A DNA stretch of 64,000 nucleotides from contig CAADGL010000017.1 in the NCBI GenBank assembly GCA_900696525.1, positions 1-64,000 on the forward strand, in the 5' to 3' direction. Origin of the DNA: an uncultured Planctomycetota bacterium. Its GTDB lineage: Bacteria > Planctomycetota > Phycisphaerae > UBA1845 > Fen-1342. Both the position numbers and the translations under genes were made by a program. The notes beneath the pieces were generated by a model. That model was not told where the DNA came from, searched no databases, and saw nothing but the letters and a program-made list of their open reading frames with translations. Shown here one piece after another: positions 59,413 through 64,000 of the stretch; positions within the stretch are counted from its first letter, which is position 1, and the number at the start of each line of letters is the position of its first letter.

Positions 59413-61683
59413 CTACTGCCCGCGGCCGATGTAGATCGCCTGGTAGTCGTCGGCCGTGTTGCGCTGGAGGTCGATGCCGGGCGTGCCGACGCGAAAAACA
59501 AACGTCGCCGCATCGTTGATGGCGCTGGAGCGGCCCACCCGGTCGACCTCGGGACGATCCTTCAGCACGCCGCTGCGGTCTATGTTGTCCAGGCTGGGCA
59601 GCTCGCCCGACAGCAGCTCGTCGAACGTCGCCGCGGGCACGCCGAGCGAAGCATCCGCGACGACGACCAGCTTCTCCCCGGTCCACAGCGCCAACCCAGG
59701 CTTCCCGCCGCGCGTGTAACGCAGCAGCGCGTGGCCGGCGTTGTTGATCGAGCCGCCGAAGGTGCTCCAGGTGAGGCCCTGGCCCGCGAGCTGGGCGGGG
59801 AGGTTGGCGGCGAGGTCGACCGCGGTCGTGCCGTTCCACAGATACGGCTTCCCGCCCGCCAGGACGACCAGGTGCCCGTCCTCGTTGACGCCGGTGAGGA
59901 GGTCTGAGGCCGCCAGGCCGTTGGGCTTGATCTCGGTCCAGCGGTTGCGTCCGTAGAGGATGACGGCGTCGCGCTTGACGTTGTCGGCGCCGGTGATGGT
60001 CGTGTCGATGGCGACGTGGCGCAGCGGCCCGACGGCGACGCGTTCGAAACGCTTTCCGGCTTCGCCGACGACAGAGCCGGAGGGCAGGCCGGTCCACGTG
60101 CGCCCGGTTCCGTTGTCGATCAAGCGGAAGAGCTGACCGCCGGTGTAGCGGTAGACGCCATGATCGCCGCTGCCGGTCGGCGTGGAGAAGCTGGCCTGGA
60201 GGACGACGTCGATGCCGTAGTTCATGGCGGGGAGCAGTTCGATGTCGGTGAAGGTCGCGCTGGCGACGCCCGGGACGGCACGCGGGAACTCCGGCGCGAG
60301 CATGGCCTGGGTCTCGATGCCGTTCGAGAAGAACAGGCCCCGGTTGCGGAAGACAAACGTCTGGTCGGTTTTGAAATAGGTGTAGCGATTGGTGAAGATC
60401 GCGTAGCCGTCGTCGCTGACGACCGGGTTGAAGAACTCGCAGAGGAACGTGTCGCCCACGTTGCTGAACAGCGAGCGGAAATCGTCGCAGTCGAGAATCT
60501 GGAGCATGTGCCCATCGCTGAGCCGGTAGCGGAACAGGCCGTTCGGCAGCGGCGAGCCATTGGTCGCCGCGGTGAAGACCAGCCGGTCGGCGCTGGCCCA
60601 GGACAGGTTCGGCGAAAAGCCGTCGTAGCGCACCTGGATGTCGCCGAAGTACGAGCCGCTGTCGAGGCCCGGGGCGCTGCCGACGGCGTTGGGGTCGCCA
60701 TCGATGACCCGTGAGAGCGCGCCGTTGCTCCAGACATAGAGGCCGGCCGAGCCGCTGCCGCCAGTGTACGCGCCCCAGAAGGCCACGCGGCCCTTGGAGT
60801 CGACCAGCGGGTTGCTCAGCCACGTGAACGTCGCTCCCGGCTGGCCAGGGACCGCGTCGCCGCTCTGAACGACCAGCTCGACCGTGGCGCCGGCGATCGG
60901 CGTGTTCGGAACGGTCGGCTCCTGCGGGTTTCCGGTGCTGTTGTTCGGATCGTTCCCGCCGCTGTTCGGGTCCGGGGTCGAGCTCGGGTCCGTGGAGCCG
61001 CCGGCGGGCGGGAAAGCCGGGCTGTCGCCCGGGGCGAGCAGGTTGATGCGGAGCGTGACGTCGATGGGCAGCTTGAAGTCGGCCAGTTCGGGATAGAACC
61101 AGCGGAGCGTTTCGGGCGCGGGCTGGCTCGCACCGAGGCCGCCGCTGAGGATGTATCCGGCCAGCAGCAGGTTTTCGAGGATGCTGGCGGTGCGCGCCGC
61201 CTCGCGGAGGGCGGCGAATTGCGCGGGGCGAGCCACGAGGGCGAACTTCCATCGGCCGCTGGTCGGCGATTGCCCGAGGAAGTGCAGGCCGACGCCCAGG
61301 TCGCCGAAGCCCCGGGCCTGGACCTGGAACGCGTCGTCCTTTGAGCGGGCGGTCGCGCCGGGCTGGGCCGAGAACGCCTGGCCGTCCGGCGACGAGATCG
61401 GGCCAATGCCCAGGGTTGCGCCACCGCTCGGCTCGGCGATGATCTCAAGCCGGCGGTCGATCGGCACATCGACCTCGAACTCGGTGGCGACGTTGGGCTG
61501 CAAGCGTTCGAGGCTGACGCCGGCGACGCGCTCGCCGGCCGGATCGCCGGCGCCGGGCTCAATCAGCGCGATCGGGTCGATGCAGCCGGCCAGCAGGAGG
61601 GCCGCGGCGACCGGGCAGGCACGAGCGAAGAATGACCACCGAACCAAGCGGCTCGGCATCGTGGTCGCGATGAAGATGGACAT
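59413..61683 (-). CDS. Repeat lipoprotein of unknown function
   Basis: 756 residues. A lipobox (LLLAGC, Cys34) indicates a lipoprotein. After a region of about 200 residues and a Ser/Pro/Asn-rich linker (about 215-260), long repeats of the N/D-x-x-G-x-V-x-F type follow (VDSKGRVAFWGAY, VSDDGYAIFTNRY, VNEDGHLVVLAGG, INNAGHALLRYTR, INDAATFVFRV), similar to those in the dockerin-tailed protein across pilB. A beta-propeller-like fold is likely. The ATG at 61683 is chosen for its position before the signal peptide; an internal ATG at 61659 is possible. Function is unknown. Confidence 0.75.
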   Translation of the reverse strand: MSIFIATTMPSRLVRWSFFARACPVAAALLLAGCIDPIALIEPGAGDPAGERVAGVSLERLQPNVATEFEVDVPIDRRLEIIAEPSGGATLGIGPISSPDGQAFSAQPGATARSKDDAFQVQARGFGDLGVGLHFLGQSPTSGRWKFALVARPAQFAALREAARTASILENLLLAGYILSGGLGASQPAPETLRWFYPELADFKLPIDVTLRINLLAPGDSPAFPPAGGSTDPSSTPDPNSGGNDPNNSTGNPQEPTVPNTPIAGATVELVVQSGDAVPGQPGATFTWLSNPLVDSKGRVAFWGAYTGGSGSAGLYVWSNGALSRVIDGDPNAVGSAPGLDSGSYFGDIQVRYDGFSPNLSWASADRLVFTAATNGSPLPNGLFRYRLSDGHMLQILDCDDFRSLFSNVGDTFLCEFFNPVVSDDGYAIFTNRYTYFKTDQTFVFRNRGLFFSNGIETQAMLAPEFPRAVPGVASATFTDIELLPAMNYGIDVVLQASFSTPTGSGDHGVYRYTGGQLFRLIDNGTGRTWTGLPSGSVVGEAGKRFERVAVGPLRHVAIDTTITGADNVKRDAVILYGRNRWTEIKPNGLAASDLLTGVNEDGHLVVLAGGKPYLWNGTTAVDLAANLPAQLAGQGLTWSTFGGSINNAGHALLRYTRGGKPGLALWTGEKLVVVADASLGVPAATFDELLSGELPSLDNIDRSGVLKDRPEVDRVGRSSAINDAATFVFRVGTPGIDLQRNTADDYQAIYIGRGQ

Positions 61684-61862
61684 AGCCTGTAAGCCCCTCG
61701 TGAAGCCGGCGGCTTCAACAAGCAGACCCTGCGGAAACGGTGCACCACCCAAGTTTAGTCGGCAAACCTCAAGCCGAGCAATTGGAGGGAGCGGTTTGCG
61801 GGACGGTTGCCGGGCGCGGCGAAGGCAGCCGCCCGATAATCGCCGGGCGCTCTGGGGGGCCG

Positions 61863-61890
61863 TTGACCTGCCCGTCGGCGCCGTTATACT
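61863..61890 (+). promoter_or_regulatory. Sigma-70-type promoter of rplM-rpsI
   Basis: TTGACC (61863-61868) and TATACT (61885-61890) are separated by 16 bases, about 50 bases before the rplM start. Strong match for a ribosomal protein operon. Confidence 0.7.
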
Positions 61891-61942
61891 GCCTGATTCC
61901 CAATCGGGCCGCGGCCCCTGGGTGAAGGTGCGGGTGCAAGGC

Positions 61943-62383
61943 ATGAAGATCGCGACGAATTCGTACATGGCCAAGGCCGAGAACGTCGACCGTCACTGGT
62001 TCGTCGTCGACGCGACGGACCAGGTGCTCGGACGCCTGGCCGCGCGCATTGCGACCGTCCTGATGGGCAAGCACAAGCCCACCTACACGCCGCACGTCGA
62101 CTGCGGCGACTACGTGGTGGTGCTGAACGCCGGTCAGGTCAAGGTGACGGGCCGCAAGCAGGAAACGACGGTCTACCAGAACTACTCGCGCTACCCGAGC
62201 GGTCTGCACGAGTGGACGATGGCCGAGATGCTGAAGCGGCATCCAGAGCGCGTGCTGCACGCGGCGGTGCGGCGGATGCTGCCGAAGAACGCGCTGGCGC
62301 GTCAAATGCTGAAAAAGCTGAAGCTGTACGCGAACGACCAGCATCCGCATCAGGCGCAGCAGCCGACGCCGCTGCCCATGTGA
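61943..62383 (+). CDS. rplM: Large ribosomal subunit protein L13
   Basis: 146 residues, normal for bacterial L13 (uL13). HWFVVDATDQVLGRLAARIA, LMGKHKPTYTPHVDCGDYVVV and VYQNYSRYPSGLHEWTMAEML are family segments; MLPKNALARQMLKKLKLYAN is the conserved C-terminal region. It is followed by rpsI 16 bases later, the standard L13-S9 pair. The ATG is chosen by family length; an AAGG tract lies upstream. Confidence 0.97.
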   Translation: MKIATNSYMAKAENVDRHWFVVDATDQVLGRLAARIATVLMGKHKPTYTPHVDCGDYVVVLNAGQVKVTGRKQETTVYQNYSRYPSGLHEWTMAEMLKRHPERVLHAAVRRMLPKNALARQMLKKLKLYANDQHPHQAQQPTPLPM

Positions 62384-62399
62384 TACGCAGGAGGATTCC

Positions 62400-62888
62400 G
62401 TGAGCGACAGTCCGAGCCCGACGACCGGTGGGACGATGCAGGACGTGGGCAGCGCCGTGGCCGCGGCGCCCCAGGCGGTCGAGATGCCCCCCCCGCCGAC
62501 GAGCGGCGTTTTCCTCGGAACCGGACGGCGAAAGAGCGCCGTCGCGCGGGTACGGCTGAGCCCCGGAGCCGGCAAGATCGTCATCAACGACCGCGAGCTC
62601 GACGTGTACTTTCACGAGCCCCAGGAGCGGGCCGCCGTGCGGGCGCCCTTCCAGGCGACCAACACCGCCGGCCGGTTCGACGCCGTGATCCACGCGAACG
62701 GCGGCGGCCACAGCGGTCAGGCCGGGGCCTGCCTGCTGGCGGTGGCCAGGGCCCTGATGCGCGCGGACCAGCGCTACGAGCCCGCGCTGCGCGCCAAGGG
62801 CTACCTGACGCGCGACAGCCGCATCGTCGAACGCAAGAAGTACGGTCGCCGCAAGGCCCGGCGCCGCTTCCAGTTCTCGAAGCGCTGA
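62400..62888 (+). CDS. rpsI: Small ribosomal subunit protein S9, with N-terminal extension
   Basis: 162 residues; typical bacterial S9 has about 130. The first 36 residues are low-complexity Ser/Pro/Ala (ending PPPPTSG) and precede the normal start FLGTGRRKSAVARVRL. The family core is complete: NDRELDVYF, GGGHSGQAGACLLAVARAL, RKKYGRRKARRRFQFSKR at the C-terminus. The start is GTG with a full AGGAGG Shine-Dalgarno, so the extension is probably translated. It is co-transcribed with rplM. Confidence 0.96.
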   Translation: MSDSPSPTTGGTMQDVGSAVAAAPQAVEMPPPPTSGVFLGTGRRKSAVARVRLSPGAGKIVINDRELDVYFHEPQERAAVRAPFQATNTAGRFDAVIHANGGGHSGQAGACLLAVARALMRADQRYEPALRAKGYLTRDSRIVERKKYGRRKARRRFQFSKR

Positions 62889-62999
62889 TCCGCCAGCCCT
62901 CCGCGATTCCTCACGCCAGGCGCACAGCGCCGGCACACGCCGCGCCGCAAACCCTTGCGTTTCCGAGCGCGGATCGGCGCGCCCGGTGCGGATCGGACC

Positions 63000-63033
63000 A
63001 GCGCCCGGAATCGCCCAGCGCCCGGAATCGCCT
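63000..63033. repeat. 17-bp tandem duplication
   Basis: AGCGCCCGGAATCGCCC occurs twice in direct succession (63000-63016 and 63017-63033, one difference), immediately beyond the M16 stop codon. Confidence 0.7.
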
Positions 63034-64000
63034 CTATTCGTCGTCCGGCCGGTGCTGGATCGCCGGCGGCTCGGTCGTGCCCGGCGTCACCACCGTGACC
63101 GGTGCGATCGCCTCCAACTCCTTCTTCAGCTTCTCGGCCGGGCCAACGATCACGACGACGCTCTTGTCCGGATCAACCGTCGATTGCGCCAGCCGCACAC
63201 AACCGTCCGCCGTCGCCGACGCCACCTCGCGCAGGTAGCGCTCGTAGTAGTCCGCCGGCAGGCCAAAGGACTCGATCTGCCAGAGCTGGCCCGCGACTGC
63301 CTGCGGCGTCTCCCGACCGGCGGCGAAGCTGCCGAGGGTGTAGGACTTGGTGTCGCCCAGCTCCTTGTCCGTGGGCGGCGCATTTCGCAGCCGGTCGATC
63401 TCCTCGAAGATGGCCTGCACGGCGGCGACGGTCGAGTCGGTCCTGCTGAATGTGCTGACCTGGAAGGTGCCGGCGAAGCGCTGCGCATCCCAGCCGCCGC
63501 GGGCGCCGTAGGTCAGGCCCTTCTTCACCCGGATGGTCTCGTTGACGCGGCTGTTGAACGCGCCGCCGAAGTAGCTGCTGGCGACGCGGCTGGTGAACCA
63601 CTCGGGGTGGTCGCGGGTGATGCCGAGGTGTCCGACGCGGATCTGGCTCTGGACGCCGGGGCGATCGACGAGGTAGATGCGCCGCGGACCGGGATCGGGA
63701 ATGGCCGGCAAGCTGAATTCGGGCCGGGCCCCCTCGGCCTTCCAGGCGCCGAGCGACTCTTCGGAGATGGCGAGGGCGTAATCGAGGGTGATGTCGCCGG
63801 CGAAGATCAGCACGGCCAGGTCGGGCCGGGCGTAGGTCGTCCACCAGGCTTTCAGGTCGGCGGGCTGGAGCGCTCGCACGTCGGTCGGCTCGCCGCTGAC
63901 GGCGCGGGCGTAGGGGTGCGCGCCGAACAGCCGGCGGCCGAACTCGCGGTCGGCGATGTACGAGGGCTCGTTGGTGCTGACGGCCAGGCCGGTGAGCGTC
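63034..64000 (-). CDS. M16-family peptidase-like protein, C-terminal part (truncated by window edge)
   Basis: The frame continues past the window end, so the N-terminal half is missing. The visible 322 residues match the second half of an M16B (pitrilysin-like) peptidase: HPYARAVSGEPTDVRALQPADLKAWW, then YARPDLAVLIFAGDI, GVQSQIRVGHLGITRDHPEWF and SSYFGGAFNSRVNETIRVKKG (the Arg/Tyr region of the inactive domain with RVKKGLTYGARGG). The zinc HxxEH motif would be upstream. The C-terminus ends PDDE. Confidence 0.85.
   Translation of the reverse strand, partial: TLTGLAVSTNEPSYIADREFGRRLFGAHPYARAVSGEPTDVRALQPADLKAWWTTYARPDLAVLIFAGDITLDYALAISEESLGAWKAEGARPEFSLPAIPDPGPRRIYLVDRPGVQSQIRVGHLGITRDHPEWFTSRVASSYFGGAFNSRVNETIRVKKGLTYGARGGWDAQRFAGTFQVSTFSRTDSTVAAVQAIFEEIDRLRNAPPTDKELGDTKSYTLGSFAAGRETPQAVAGQLWQIESFGLPADYYERYLREVASATADGCVRLAQSTVDPDKSVVVIVGPAEKLKKELEAIAPVTVVTPGTTEPPAIQHRPDDE

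Overview
The window reads as a chromosomal segment of a high-GC planctomycete, most likely a relative of the Phycisphaerae. This is inferred from gene content, not from a marker-gene search. The supporting signs are three secreted proteins ending in paired QSDLG 'GC-type' dockerin repeats, two proteins with PEP-CTERM-like tails, PA14/DUF1080 and twin-arginine Gfo/Idh/MocA proteins, a membrane Ser/Thr kinase with TPR repeats, and scattered type IV pilus genes. No rRNA, insertion sequence, prophage or CRISPR array was found. The only RNA gene seen is a tRNA-Asn at the left edge.

Layout. 1-6.3 kb: tRNA-Asn, a spacer with tandem repeats, a TPR Ser/Thr kinase (-), two PEP-CTERM-like proteins (+), a PHP phosphoesterase (+) and a GNAT (-). 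6.4-13.3 kb: a methyltransferase, then a three-gene pilus-like operon led by a PilM-PilN-like fusion. 13.5-23.4 kb: aspS, a PA14/DUF1080 protein, acnA, a hybrid histidine kinase with decayed catalytic boxes, and miaA. 23.4-31.3 kb: HEAT-repeat protein, Gfo/Idh/MocA oxidoreductase, SulP transporter, VKOR-DsbA fusion and a small membrane protein. 31.5-39.6 kb: a dockerin-tailed protein, a prepilin-like protein with a near-consensus promoter, and a 2012-residue chimera (trypsin-like protease, Hint domain, HAF-type repeats, 23 exact 57-bp calcium-loop repeats, Gly-rich region, dockerin pair). 39.6-54.2 kb: a minus-strand block with a DUF418 membrane protein, a coiled-coil protein, a spacer with REP-like palindromes, an archaeal-type PheT, a thioredoxin-like secreted protein, neuC, a neuA-neuB fusion, a TrkH-like protein, mutS and a chorismate mutase-prephenate dehydrogenase. 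54.4-64 kb: queC, a YmdB-type phosphodiesterase, a dockerin-tailed repeat protein, pilB/gspE, a repeat lipoprotein, rplM-rpsI and a truncated M16 peptidase.

How the genes fit together. Housekeeping functions (aspS, acnA, miaA, mutS, pheT, tyrA, queC, rplM-rpsI) are interleaved with a cell-surface programme. That programme includes pilus machinery (PilM-N operon, PilB, prepilin), exported proteins with dockerin or PEP-CTERM tails, disulfide formation (VKOR-DsbA, which could serve the very Cys-rich chimera) and CMP-nonulosonate synthesis for surface glycans. The pilus, dockerin and sugar genes sit in separate transcription units, so joint function is inference. The strongest candidates for something new are the 2012-residue chimera, the archaeal-type PheT carrying a zinc-ribbon-like insert, the NeuA-NeuB fusion, and a palindromic repeat family that supplies part of one protein's signal sequence.
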